64,000 nucleotides of DNA from Nocardia panacis. GTDB lineage: Bacteria > Actinomycetota > Actinomycetes > Mycobacteriales > Mycobacteriaceae. The position numbers and the translations under genes are program-made. The stretch spans positions 531,802 to 595,801 of the forward strand of contig NZ_QZFU01000023.1 of NCBI RefSeq assembly GCF_003598715.1. The letters are read 5' to 3'. This document shows positions 1-8,242 of the stretch, in pieces. The notes under the pieces are model-generated. The model worked only from the letters and a program-made list of their open reading frames with translations. It was not told where the DNA came from and made no database searches. Numbering within the stretch: the first letter of the stretch is position 1; each line of letters opens with the position of its first letter.

Positions 1-530
1 AGCATGAATCGGCCGCCGGGCCGCAGCACGCGCAGGACTTCGGCGAAAGCGCGTTCCTGATCGGCCAGATGGGCGAAGACATCGATGGCCATTGCCGCGT
101 CGAAGGATTCGTCCGCGAATTCGAGAGCGTTGACATCGCCGTAGTCGAAGCCGACACGGTCGGATAGGCCCGCCGCCTCGGCCCGCGCGGTGGCCGCGAG
201 GGTCTGCGATCGACTCACGGTGATGCCGGTGACGACACCGCCGCTGCGCTCGGCCACCAGCACTGCGGGACCGCCTGTGCCGCAACCGATATCGAGCAGA
301 TACTGTTCGGGCTCGAGTCCGAGGGTCTCGATATGGAACTCCGTCATCCGCCGCTGCGCGAGATTGGCGAGGTCGCCGAGACCGGTGACGGGGTGCTTCT
401 CGCTCGGATCGACCCACATTCCGGCGTGGATGCCGAAATCGCCAATGGTCCATCCGTAGAGTTCGCCGAATCGGTCGTAGTTCGCCCCTACTTGTTCCGG
501 CGTGGGAACCGGGTGCGCGGAGTCGATCAT
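1..530 (-). CDS. SAM-dependent methyltransferase (3' end cut by window edge)
   Basis: Reading the minus strand from an ATG at 530 gives an open frame of about 176 codons that runs off the left edge. It holds the class I methyltransferase motif I LDIGCGTGGPAV near residues 79-90. Further on come an acidic DYGDVNALEFADESFD region (motifs II/III) and a LRPGGRFML strand typical of the Methyltransf_11/25 core. The N-terminal stretch ANYDRFGELYGWTIGDFG resembles small-molecule methyltransferases of actinomycetes, but I cannot name the substrate. It is divergent from the TetR gene, with about 100 bases between the starts. The C-terminal third is missing only because of the window boundary. Confidence 0.85.
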   Translation of the reverse strand, partial: MIDSAHPVPTPEQVGANYDRFGELYGWTIGDFGIHAGMWVDPSEKHPVTGLGDLANLAQRRMTEFHIETLGLEPEQYLLDIGCGTGGPAVLVAERSGGVVTGITVSRSQTLAATARAEAAGLSDRVGFDYGDVNALEFADESFDAAMAIDVFAHLADQERAFAEVLRVLRPGGRFM

Positions 531-628
531 GGGAACCACCACCGTCCGTGTCGTGGTCGCAAGAATGACTTGTGGAAATGATATCTCGCGGTTCGGCGCA
601 CGATCGCGCCCGTGGCAGACTCGCCACG

Positions 629-1264
629 ATGAGCGACACGGTGCGGCGACGAGGGCGACCTGCGAAGTTATCCCTCGAGGCGATTGTGGCGGCGGCGGAG
701 GAGATCGTGGGTTCGGAGGGGGTCGGCGCGCTGACGATGCGTCGGGTCGCCGACCGGGTCGGGTCCTCGCCGATGGCGATCTACCGCCATGTGCGCGACA
801 AGGACGAACTGCTGTTGACGCTGCTCGATCGGGTCGCGGCCAGGGTCGAGCGGCCCGAGTTGCCCGCAGATCCGCGCGAGCGGCTGACGGCGCTGTGGCG
901 GCTCATCTACGACACGCTGACCGAGCATCCGTGGGTCGTCGCGGTGTTGGCCGGGGGCGATCTCGCCGGGGCGTCGATTCTCTGGGCGGTCGAGGAGATT
1001 CTGCGGGCGCTGCTGGACTGCGGGCTGAGCAGGCAGCAGGCGGCGGCCGCCTATCGGGCGGTGTGGCAGTACACGGTAGGGGTGCTGACCATTCGGATCG
1101 CTATGGCCGGATCGGCCATGGATCGTCCGAGCGGGCAGCTACGGATCCTCGCGTCTGTCGACTTGCCGCTCATCGCCGCGTTCGCGGCGGACTGGCCGCA
1201 TCCCTGGGACAACTACGACTACGGCCTCGGGCGGCTCCTCGATGGGCTGATCACAAACCCTTGA
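629..1264 (+). CDS. TetR-family transcriptional regulator
   Basis: A 211-residue protein when started at the ATG at 629 (MSDTVRRRGRP). A longer in-frame start at 572 adds only low-complexity residues. The N-terminal helix-turn-helix is clear, with LTMRRVADRVGSSPMAIYRHV as recognition region and an R-rich arm before it. The C-terminal ligand domain (IYDTLTEHPWVVAVL...) looks like the TetR_C_1 type. The stop at 1262-1264 lies just 14 bases before a perfect palindrome that precedes the FAD-dehydrogenase gene. The simplest reading is that this protein represses that downstream gene and perhaps itself, with a hydrophobic or steroid-like ligand as inducer. The ligand is inference. Confidence 0.9.
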   Translation: MSDTVRRRGRPAKLSLEAIVAAAEEIVGSEGVGALTMRRVADRVGSSPMAIYRHVRDKDELLLTLLDRVAARVERPELPADPRERLTALWRLIYDTLTEHPWVVAVLAGGDLAGASILWAVEEILRALLDCGLSRQQAAAAYRAVWQYTVGVLTIRIAMAGSAMDRPSGQLRILASVDLPLIAAFAADWPHPWDNYDYGLGRLLDGLITNP

Positions 1265-1278
1265 CGTCGACCCCACCC

Positions 1279-1302
1279 ATTTTGAGTACTTGTACTCAAA
1301 AT
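1279..1302. promoter_or_regulatory. Perfect inverted repeat, probable TetR operator
   Basis: Two exact 11-base arms, ATTTTGAGTAC and GTACTCAAAAT, separated by TT. The site lies between the TetR gene stop and the GGAGG ribosome site (1308-1312) of the FAD-dehydrogenase gene. It is AT-rich in a GC-rich genome, and its length and symmetry fit a TetR dimer site. Binding by the adjacent regulator is inferred. Confidence 0.75.
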
Positions 1303-1318
1303 AGCGTGGAGGTATTCG

Positions 1319-2920
1319 ATGAGCGAAGTGGATGTGGTCGTAATCGGTTCCGGCGCGGCCGGATTGGCCGCGGCGCTGGCCGCCGCGCACGGCGGGGCAA
1401 GTGTGCTTGTGCTCGAAGCGTCCTCGCGCTGGGGCGGATCGACCGCGGTCTCCGGCGGGCAGGTGTGGGTTCCGGCCAACCCGTGGATGGCCGCAGCGGG
1501 ATTCGACGACTCTCCCGAGGAGGCGCTCACCTACTGCGAGACCGCGGCGCCCGGACGCGACAGCGAACTGGTGCGGCGATTCCTGCAGGCGGCTCCGCTG
1601 ATGGCGCGCTTCCTGGAAGATCGGACACCGCTTCGGTTTTCGGCCGTGCCCGCCTATCCGGAGACCTTCGTCGAACTGCCGGGCGGGAAACCGGCCCGAC
1701 ATATCGAGACCGGCCCGGTCGCAGTCGGCGACCTGGGCGATGCCGGTGAACTACTGTGGCCCGCACCACTGTTCGAGCCGGTGCTGACGAATCAGGAGAT
1801 TTTCGAGCACCGGTTGTTCGCAGGCGGCCCGCCGCCGCTGGATCTCATCGCACGCCGCAAAGCCCTGGGTGTGGTGACGCTCGGCGCGGGGCTCGTGGTC
1901 GGGCTGCTGCACGGTTGTCACGCCGCCGGGGTCGACCTGATCCGCGACCGCCGGGTCACCGAATTGTCGTGTGAGGAGAGCGGACGAGTCGTCGGTGTGC
2001 GAACCGCCGAGGATCGTACCGTTATCGCGCGGCGAGGTGTGGTGTTGGCGAGCGGCGGATTCGAGCACGACACGCGGTTGCGATCGCGCCTACTGTCCGG
2101 TCCGCTCACCCATCCGGTGACGCCGCCGATCCAGCACGGGGATGGGATCCGCTTGGCAGGCGCCGTCGGCGCGGCGTTGGAGTACACGGCCGAATACTGG
2201 TCGTGGCCCGCGTGCCAGGTGCCGGGCCGGGTGTGGCCCGATGCCGAGGCAACCCCGCAGCCGCAACTGGTCCTGCCGGAAAGGTCACTGCCGCATACAC
2301 TTTGGGTAAATTCGGCGGGCCGCCGATTCGTCAACGAGTCGAGCCACAACTGCGCACTCGTCTTCGCCGACCTCGACCCGAACACGCACCGCCCCCGCAA
2401 TCTGCCCGCTTGGACGATCGGCGACGCCCAGTTCCGCGCCAAGTATCCGGTCGCGGGCATCCCGGCAGGCGCACCCGCCCCCGATTGGCTGATCCGCGCC
2501 GACACCGTCGCCGAACTCGCCGAACGAATCGATGTCGATCCAATAGCGTTGCAGCACACCGTCACACGCTTCAACACCATGGCCGCCGCGGGTCGCGACG
2601 ACGACTTCCACCGCGGACAGACCCGCTACGAACACGCCTTCGGCGATGCCACCGCCCCGAACCCCAACCTCGGCCCCGTCACCGAACCCCCCTTCTTCGC
2701 ACTCCCCGTCCACCCCGGCGCGGTAGGCACGAAGGGCGGCGCCCGCATCGACCGCGACGCCCGCGTCCTCGACTGGCACGACCGCCCCATCCCCGGTCTC
2801 TACGCCGCAGGCAACTCCGCCGCCGCAGTCTTCGGCCCCGGCACCTTCGCGGGCGGCCTCACCATCGCCTCCGCCCTGACCTGGGGCTGGATCGCAGGCA
2901 ACCACCTGACCTCCGCCTGA
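1319..2920 (+). CDS. FAD-dependent dehydrogenase, 3-ketosteroid-delta1-dehydrogenase (KstD)-like
   Basis: 533 residues, the usual length for KstD and related FAD_binding_2 flavoproteins. The Rossmann dinucleotide motif VVIGSGAAGLAAALAAA is at residues 6-22, followed by LEASSRWGGSTAVSGGQVW, the N-terminal signature shared by 3-oxosteroid 1-dehydrogenases and fumarate-reductase-like enzymes. The C-terminal FAD-contact segment GLYAAGNSAAAVFGPG, then FAGGLTIASALTWG, is also KstD-like. The expected reaction is FAD-dependent 1,2-desaturation of a 3-keto steroid or similar ring, donating electrons to a quinone. The substrate is not proven, since many KstD-like paralogues exist in Nocardia and Rhodococcus. 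It is well placed after the GGAGG site and probably controlled by the neighbouring TetR protein. Confidence 0.8.
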   Translation: MSEVDVVVIGSGAAGLAAALAAAHGGASVLVLEASSRWGGSTAVSGGQVWVPANPWMAAAGFDDSPEEALTYCETAAPGRDSELVRRFLQAAPLMARFLEDRTPLRFSAVPAYPETFVELPGGKPARHIETGPVAVGDLGDAGELLWPAPLFEPVLTNQEIFEHRLFAGGPPPLDLIARRKALGVVTLGAGLVVGLLHGCHAAGVDLIRDRRVTELSCEESGRVVGVRTAEDRTVIARRGVVLASGGFEHDTRLRSRLLSGPLTHPVTPPIQHGDGIRLAGAVGAALEYTAEYWSWPACQVPGRVWPDAEATPQPQLVLPERSLPHTLWVNSAGRRFVNESSHNCALVFADLDPNTHRPRNLPAWTIGDAQFRAKYPVAGIPAGAPAPDWLIRADTVAELAERIDVDPIALQHTVTRFNTMAAAGRDDDFHRGQTRYEHAFGDATAPNPNLGPVTEPPFFALPVHPGAVGTKGGARIDRDARVLDWHDRPIPGLYAAGNSAAAVFGPGTFAGGLTIASALTWGWIAGNHLTSA

Positions 2921-3096
2921 AGCCCCGGAAGGCGTCATCCGACCGGCGAAACACGCACACAGGTAGCGGCAGAACACGCACTACCGCAGCACATTCATCC
3001 GAATGACCTCCATCTCGCCGATCGGCTGGGCGAGGATCTGATCGCCGGCCATGTTCTCTACATCGGTGCCGACACCTTGCCTTTCCGGCCCGAAGT

Positions 3097-3825
3097 TCAG
3101 CGCTGTGCCGGTGGCTGCGCTGTGGAACGCGGCTCGGTAGGCGGGTCGGTCAGGTGGCCGTAGAAGGTTTCGATGTGGTGGCGGGTGTGGGTGGCGGCGG
3201 CGGGGCCGTCGCCCGCTCGGAGGGCGGCGACTATGGCGTGGTGTTCGCGACGGAGGGCGGCGGCAATTTCGGGCCAGTTGTCGAGTTGGGCGACGGTGCG
3301 CATGACGTAGGCGCGGATGGATTCGCGCAGGGAGATCATCATGGCCTCGATGAGGACGTTGCCGGATAGGGCGGCCAGGGCGACGTGGAGATCGGCGTCG
3401 AGGTTGTGGAATTCGTCGGGGGTCAGGGTCGGGTCGTCCATGGCGGTGAGGAGGGCGTCGACTCGACCGAGGTCGCGGGATTCGGCGCGGGCGGCCTGGT
3501 CGACGGCCCAACATTCGAGCAGGGTGCGGGTTTGGACGATATCCCGGACGGGAACGGTGCCGGTGGCGACGTGCAGGCGCAGGGCCGCGCCGATGGAGGC
3601 GGCCGGGTCGGCGGCGACGACCGCGCCCGCGTCCGGTCCGGATCCGACGGCGGTGCGAACGATGCCCATGGCCTCGAGCACGCGCATGGCCTCGCGCACC
3701 GAGGAGCGGCCGACGCCGAGTTCCTCGGCCAGGCTGCGTTCGGGGGGCAGTTTCGCGCCGACGGCGATGCGGCCCGCCGCGAGATCCTGTTCGATACGGC
3801 GCAGGACCACCTCATGTGTTCGCAC
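3097..3825 (-). CDS. FadR-subfamily GntR regulator, LldR-like lactate regulator
   Basis: Started at the GTG at 3825 (VRTHEVVLRRIEQDL) this is 242 residues, the normal FadR/LldR length. A longer frame reaching 4008 would run across the operator region and is unlikely. The winged-helix region holds KLPPERSLAEELGVGRSSVR and the helix REAMRVLEAMGI. An FCD effector domain follows (DADLHVALAALSGN, then REHHAIVAALRAGD), with His/Asp positions typical of the metal-dependent FCD subgroup. It faces the lutABC operon, and two TGTGGTC-n-GACCACA sites lie in the shared promoter, the pattern recognised by LldR/FadR proteins. Expected role: repressor of lutABC and itself, relieved by lactate. Confidence 0.85.
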   Translation of the reverse strand: MRTHEVVLRRIEQDLAAGRIAVGAKLPPERSLAEELGVGRSSVREAMRVLEAMGIVRTAVGSGPDAGAVVAADPAASIGAALRLHVATGTVPVRDIVQTRTLLECWAVDQAARAESRDLGRVDALLTAMDDPTLTPDEFHNLDADLHVALAALSGNVLIEAMMISLRESIRAYVMRTVAQLDNWPEIAAALRREHHAIVAALRAGDGPAAATHTRHHIETFYGHLTDPPTEPRSTAQPPAQR

Positions 3826-3843
3826 GGATTCACCATAGCCGGA

Positions 3844-3883
3844 TGTGGTCGGACCACAGTGGGGTACTGTGGTCCGACCACAG
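3844..3883. promoter_or_regulatory. Tandem FadR/LldR-type operators upstream of lutA
   Basis: Two nearly identical 15-base palindromes, TGTGGTCGGACCACA at 3844-3858 and TGTGGTCCGACCACA at 3868-3882. Their centres are 24 bases apart, and they lie between the divergent regulator start (3825) and the lutA ribosome site. The core TGGTCnGACCA matches the known LldR/PdhR/FadR consensus. The second site ends about 17 bases before the lutA start, so binding there would block the promoter. Confidence 0.85.
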
Positions 3884-3899
3884 ATCCCTGGAGGTGTCG

Positions 3900-4652
3900 A
3901 TGAGAATCGCCCTGTTCGCCACCTGTTTGGCGGATGCACTGCTCCCCGCGTCGGCGGTGGCCACGGTCCAGTTGCTGGAGCGGCTCGGCCACCAGGTCGT
4001 GTTCCCAACCGAACAGACCTGCTGCGGCCAGATGCACATCAACACCGGCTATTTCGCCGAGGCGCTGCCACTGGTCCGCCACCACGTCGAAGCGTTCGAG
4101 GACCGGTCCTGGGACGTCGCGGTCGCCCCGTCGGGCTCCTGCGTGGGCTCGGTCCGCCACCAGCACGCCATGATCGCCCGCCGCCACGGCGACGACGACC
4201 TGGCCGCCCGCGCCGACGAGATCGCCGCCCGCACCTACGAACTCTCGGAGCTGCTGGTCGATGTGCTCGGACTCACCGATGTCGGCGCGTACTACCCGCA
4301 CCGGGTCACCTACCATCCGACCTGCCATTCGCTGCGCATGCTGCGGGTGGGTGACAAACCGCTGCGCCTGCTGCGCGCCGTGCACGGCATGACGCTGATC
4401 GAATTGCCCGCCGCGGAGTCGTGCTGTGGCTTCGGCGGCACCTTCGCCATGAAGAATGCCGAGACCTCCACGGCCATGCTCGCCGACAAGATGAGCAATG
4501 TGCTGCGCACCCGCGCCGAGGTCTGCAGCGCGGGCGACTCGTCGTGTCTGATGCATATCGGCGGCGGTCTGACCCGATTGCAGACCGGGGTCCGCACCGT
4601 GCACCTCGCCGAGATCCTGGCCAGTACCGAGCCGACGGGAAGCCGACGATGA
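3900..4652 (+). CDS. lutA: L-lactate dehydrogenase complex subunit LutA (CCG-domain iron-sulfur protein)
   Basis: 250 residues from ATG 3900, preceded by GGAGGT. It carries the two cysteine-rich CCG modules of the LutA/GlcF/HdrB group: TCCGQMH near residues 39-45, and YHPTCHSLR followed by ESCCGFGGTFAMKN in the C-terminal half. Such modules bind an iron-sulfur cluster. In the LutABC (YkgEFG) complex this subunit takes part in oxidation of L-lactate to pyruvate. It is the first gene of a tight three-gene operon, with its TGA overlapping the lutB ATG. Regulation is by the tandem LldR-type operators just upstream. Confidence 0.92.
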   Translation: MRIALFATCLADALLPASAVATVQLLERLGHQVVFPTEQTCCGQMHINTGYFAEALPLVRHHVEAFEDRSWDVAVAPSGSCVGSVRHQHAMIARRHGDDDLAARADEIAARTYELSELLVDVLGLTDVGAYYPHRVTYHPTCHSLRMLRVGDKPLRLLRAVHGMTLIELPAAESCCGFGGTFAMKNAETSTAMLADKMSNVLRTRAEVCSAGDSSCLMHIGGGLTRLQTGVRTVHLAEILASTEPTGSRR

Positions 4653-6118
4653 CCACCTTCCTCGGAGTACCGGGCACCGGAAACCTGCGTGGCGAAGAAC
4701 CTTTCCCCAAGGCCGCGCGAACCGCGCTGGCCGACACCCAATTGCGCGCCAATCTCGGCGCGGCCACCACCACCATCCGGGACAAGCGTCGCGCCGCCGT
4801 CGCGGAGGTGCCCGACTGGGAGCAGTTGCGATTCGCGGGCAGCGCGCTGAAAACCGAGGTCCTGCGCCGACTTCCGGAACTGTTGGAACAGTTCGAACGC
4901 AACGTGGTCGCGCGCGGCGGCGCCGTGCACTGGGCGCGCGACGCCGACGAGGCGAATCGTATTGTCACCGAGCTGATTCGAGCCACCGGCTCGGATGAGG
5001 TGGTGAAGGTCAAATCCATGGCGACGCAGGAGATCGGGCTCAACGAGCACCTCGCCGGTGCAGGTATCGCGGCCATCGAGACCGATCTGGCCGAACTGAT
5101 CGTCCAACTCGGCGACGACAAGCCCAGCCATATCCTGGTTCCCGCCATTCACCGCAATCGGGCCGAGATCCGCGAGATCTTCCTGAATTCGATGCCGGGT
5201 ATAGATCCGGATATCTCGGATGTGCCGCGCGAGCTGGCGATGGCGGCGCGCGCACATCTGCGCCGGAAATTCCTGCGCGCCAAGGTCGCCGTGAGCGGGG
5301 CGAATTTCGGTGTGGCCGAGACGGGAACGTTGGCGGTGGTGGAGTCGGAGGGCAATGGGCGCATGTGCCTGACGCTGCCCGAGACGCTGATCACCGTCAT
5401 GGGCATCGAGAAGCTGGTGCCGTCGTTCACCGATCTCGAGGTGTTCATGCAGCTACTGCCGCGCTCGTCCACCGCGGAACGGATGAATCCGTACACCTCG
5501 ATGTGGACCGGTGTGCACCCCGGCGACGGACCGCAGCAGGTGCACGTGGTGCTGTTGGACAACGGCCGCACCAACGCGCTCGCCGACGAGGTCGGGCGGT
5601 CGGCGCTGCACTGCATTCGTTGCAGCGCCTGCCTGAATGTGTGCCCGGTCTACGAACGGGTCGGTGGACACGCCTACGGCTCGGTGTATCCCGGACCGAT
5701 CGGCGCGATCCTCAGCCCGCAGCTCACCGGCAACGCGGGCCGCGACGATCCGAATGCCACACTGCCCTATGCCTCCACGCTGTGCGGTGCCTGCTTCGAT
5801 GCCTGCCCGGTGCGGATCGATATTCCGAGCATCCTGGTGCATCTGCGCGCGCAGCAGGTCGACGCGACGCGGCAGGGGCCGCCGAGTCCGCAGGATCTGG
5901 CCATGCGCGCGGCGGGCTGGGTGATGGGTTCGGCGAAGCGGTTCGCGGCGGCGGAATCGGCGGCCAAGGGGGCGCGGCTGCTGGGCGGTCGCAAGGGTCG
6001 GATCACCGCGCTGCCCTATCCGGGTTCGAAATGGACAGCGGGCCGGGACTTTCCGGCTCCGCCGCGAGAGACATTCCGCCAGTGGTGGTCCCGCACCCAC
6101 ACCGAAGGGGAAGTATGA
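4649..6118 (+). CDS. lutB: Lactate utilization iron-sulfur protein LutB
   Basis: 489 residues starting at ATG 4649, overlapping the lutA stop by 4 bases. The N-terminal two thirds are an LUD/DUF162 domain (VKVKSMATQEIGLNEHL, GANFGVAETGTLAVVESEG). The C-terminal part carries two 4Fe-4S binding sets, CIRCSACLNVCPVYERV and LCGACFDACPVRIDI, as in YkgF/LutB. Length and domain order match the family. It should form the electron-transfer core of the lactate oxidase complex with LutA and LutC at the inner membrane face. Its TGA overlaps the lutC ATG, so the three proteins are probably translationally coupled. Confidence 0.93.
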   Translation: MTTFLGVPGTGNLRGEEPFPKAARTALADTQLRANLGAATTTIRDKRRAAVAEVPDWEQLRFAGSALKTEVLRRLPELLEQFERNVVARGGAVHWARDADEANRIVTELIRATGSDEVVKVKSMATQEIGLNEHLAGAGIAAIETDLAELIVQLGDDKPSHILVPAIHRNRAEIREIFLNSMPGIDPDISDVPRELAMAARAHLRRKFLRAKVAVSGANFGVAETGTLAVVESEGNGRMCLTLPETLITVMGIEKLVPSFTDLEVFMQLLPRSSTAERMNPYTSMWTGVHPGDGPQQVHVVLLDNGRTNALADEVGRSALHCIRCSACLNVCPVYERVGGHAYGSVYPGPIGAILSPQLTGNAGRDDPNATLPYASTLCGACFDACPVRIDIPSILVHLRAQQVDATRQGPPSPQDLAMRAAGWVMGSAKRFAAAESAAKGARLLGGRKGRITALPYPGSKWTAGRDFPAPPRETFRQWWSRTHTEGEV

Positions 6119-6729
6119 ACGCCCGCGCCGAGATGCTGGCTCGCATCCGATCCGCGATCGGGGAAGTGCCTGCGGCACAGCCTATTCCGCGCGACTACGA
6201 GCGCGCGCCCGCATCGGGTCCCGGCGATGTGGAGCGGTTCGCGCACACCGTCGACGACTATCGGGCTCAGGTGCATCGGGTCACCTCTGATCGGGTCGCG
6301 GCACTGATCACCGAATTGATCGCCCCGGATGGTCGGGTGCTGTTGGCGCCGGGTCTGTCACCTGATTGGCGTCCCGATCGGGAATGTGTCGTCGACGGGG
6401 AGCCCAGCGCGCTGTCGGTCGCGGATCTCGACGCGGTGGACGTCGTGGTGACCGGCTGTGTTCTCGGTATCGCGGCCACCGGCACCGTGGTCCTCGACGG
6501 CGGGACCGGACAGGGCAGGCGGGCGCTGACCTTGGTGCCCGACCACCACATCTGCGTCATCCGGGCCGATCAGATCGTGGACACCGTGCCGCAGGCGTTC
6601 GCCGCCCTCGATCCGCACCGGCCGCTGACTTTCATCAGTGGTCCGAGCGCGACCAGCGATATCGAATTGGATCGCGTCGAGGGTGTGCACGGACCGCGCA
6701 CGCTCGATGTGGTGATCGTCTCCCGATAG
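6115..6729 (+). CDS. lutC: Lactate utilization protein LutC (LUD domain)
   Basis: 204 residues from ATG 6115. A single LUD domain, with conserved motifs VVVTGCVLGIAATGTVVLD, LTLVPDHHICVIRADQIVD and FISGPSATSDIELDRVEGVHGP, all diagnostic of LutC/YkgG. It is the last gene of lutABC, followed after 7 bases by a strong bidirectional terminator hairpin. The role is completion of the L-lactate to pyruvate oxidation complex. No lactate permease of the LctP/LldP type is seen nearby. That fits lactate being made inside the cell, for instance by the sugar-acid pathway in the following genes, but this is inference. Confidence 0.92.
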   Translation: MNARAEMLARIRSAIGEVPAAQPIPRDYERAPASGPGDVERFAHTVDDYRAQVHRVTSDRVAALITELIAPDGRVLLAPGLSPDWRPDRECVVDGEPSALSVADLDAVDVVVTGCVLGIAATGTVVLDGGTGQGRRALTLVPDHHICVIRADQIVDTVPQAFAALDPHRPLTFISGPSATSDIELDRVEGVHGPRTLDVVIVSR

Positions 6730-6736
6730 CGGAGAA

Positions 6737-6764
6737 GGCCCGGTTCGGCGAACCGAACCGGGCC
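6737..6764. terminator. Bidirectional hairpin between lutC and the MFS gene
   Basis: A perfect 12-base-pair stem (GGCCCGGTTCGG with CCGAACCGGGCC) closed by a CGAA loop. It lies between two convergent genes (lutC stop 6729, MFS stop 6775). No long U tract follows, as is usual in GC-rich actinobacteria. Confidence 0.8.
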
Positions 6765-6774
6765 GAAATCACTT

Positions 6775-8070
6775 TCAGGACACCGCGACTCGACGCGCGG
6801 CCTGCATCGATTCCGCGTTGTCGCGCCTGATCAGCAGACTGCCGAGCAACAGCGCACCGGTGGCGCACCCGACCAGGATCCACAGCAGCAGACTCGGGCT
6901 GTCATCCATGATCTGCGGTGTGATCGCCGCGAAACCCGCGAAGACGAAGCGCGCCACCGCATTGGTGAATCCCTGCGCCGTCGCGCGGGCGTTGACCGGG
7001 AAGCTCTCCTGGGTCCACACCTTGTAGATCGCCTCGCCCGCGAACGGATAGCCGAGGTTGAAGCCGAACAGCACCAGCACCATGATCCAGAAGGTCTCGC
7101 CGCCGGTGAGCGCGCCGAGGAGCATGGCGATGATCTGTCCCACCGCGCCGAGGAAGAACAGCGGCCTGCGCCACGGTCCGTCGGCGATTCCGGCGAACAC
7201 CACACCCGCGAGCACGCCGACGACCGTGGCGATGAAAAGCCATGCGGTGGCGGAACTCTGAGTCGCCCCGCTCACCGTGGTGAGGAAGTACGCCTTGAAC
7301 TGGCCCCAGGTATTGGCCATCAGCCCCCATGCCACATAGAAGCAGGCGGTGAGAATGAGCGCGGTGCGGAATTCCCTGCGGCCGAACAGTTCCCGCAGCG
7401 GCAATGCCGGACCGCCCGCCTGCGCGGCATCGTCGGCCCGCGCGTGCGCCTGGTCCTCCAACTGCTGCATCAGTGTGCTGAAAGTGCGCACCGCCCAGGT
7501 CATCGCGCCGAGCACGGCCAGGTGGACGAACAGCAGCCGCGCACCGGAGATACCCATCTTCGACACCACGAAGCCGAGCGCGGTCACCACCGCGATACCT
7601 ATCCCCCACATCACCTGGGTGAAGGCGACGAGACGTCCGCGCACCTCGGCAGGGGCGAGTTCGGCGACCACCGCGACGGAGGTCGGCAGATCGGCGCCCG
7701 CGGCCAATCCGGCGATGACGACGCCGACGACGATCATGCTCGGATTCACGGCGGCCGCGATCAGCGCGACACCCACCACATAGACGAGCAGGTCGAGGGT
7801 GAACATGCGCCTGCGTCCGAACATATCGGCCAGCCGCCCACCGAACAGCGAGCCCACGGCGATGCTGAATGTCAGTGCCGCGCTGATCATTCCGATGGTG
7901 CCCGCGGTCAGTCCGAATTCCCGCCGCCACAGTGACAGGCTCAGCCCGACCGAGACGATGACGCCCGCGTCGAGATAGGAGGCCATGCCCGCGACGGTGG
8001 CGAGGTACCACAGCTTCTTGCCCACCGGTCTTTTGGCGGGCGATGCCGCGCGGTTGGTCGATGTACTCAA
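6775..8070 (-). CDS. MFS transporter, probable sugar/glycoside importer
   Basis: 431 residues with about 12 hydrophobic segments. The MFS motif A appears as GGRLADMFGRRRMF between helices 2 and 3, and the sixth/seventh helix linker is a charged loop. The second half contains FGFNLGYPFAGEAIYKVWTQESFPVNARATAQG, resembling sugar-porter-like or SV2-like MFS proteins (two short excerpts of one run: FNLGYPFAGEAIYKV and ESFPVNARATAQG). It lies 172 bases downstream of the FAH-hydrolase gene, with a hairpin between them, so it may have its own promoter. Its place beside a rhamnose-type catabolic cluster suggests import of L-rhamnose or a rhamnoside. The substrate is inferred only. Confidence 0.8.
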   Translation of the reverse strand: MSTSTNRAASPAKRPVGKKLWYLATVAGMASYLDAGVIVSVGLSLSLWRREFGLTAGTIGMISAALTFSIAVGSLFGGRLADMFGRRRMFTLDLLVYVVGVALIAAAVNPSMIVVGVVIAGLAAGADLPTSVAVVAELAPAEVRGRLVAFTQVMWGIGIAVVTALGFVVSKMGISGARLLFVHLAVLGAMTWAVRTFSTLMQQLEDQAHARADDAAQAGGPALPLRELFGRREFRTALILTACFYVAWGLMANTWGQFKAYFLTTVSGATQSSATAWLFIATVVGVLAGVVFAGIADGPWRRPLFFLGAVGQIIAMLLGALTGGETFWIMVLVLFGFNLGYPFAGEAIYKVWTQESFPVNARATAQGFTNAVARFVFAGFAAITPQIMDDSPSLLLWILVGCATGALLLGSLLIRRDNAESMQAARRVAVS

Positions 8071-8203
8071 TTCGATGCTCCTGACTGGTTTTCGAGCAGG
8101 GAGGGGCGGGAGTCTGGAGCCGGTGGTTGTCGAGCCGGTGCGGGCAGAACCAAGGCACTGCGGGACTTCCGCAGGGAACGACCCGTGCGGGTCGACGCGC
8201 CGG

Positions 8204-8233
8204 GGATACCGAACAGCGCGGTGTTCGGTATCC
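8204..8233 (-). terminator. Strong hairpin after the FAH-hydrolase gene
   Basis: 12-base arms GGATACCGAACA and TGTTCGGTATCC with a six-base loop, beginning 9 bases past the hydrolase stop at 8243 on the minus strand. A second palindrome, CGACCCG-TG-CGGGTCG (8179-8194), follows. Together they probably end or attenuate transcription between the hydrolase and the MFS gene. The second could instead be an operator for the MFS gene. Confidence 0.6.
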
Positions 8234-8242
8234 GGGCACGAA

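Noticed and set aside
3423..4604. Long antisense frame across lutA
   Set aside because: Composition is typical of GC-rich shadow frames, it has no recognisable motifs, and it conflicts with well-supported lutA and regulator genes.
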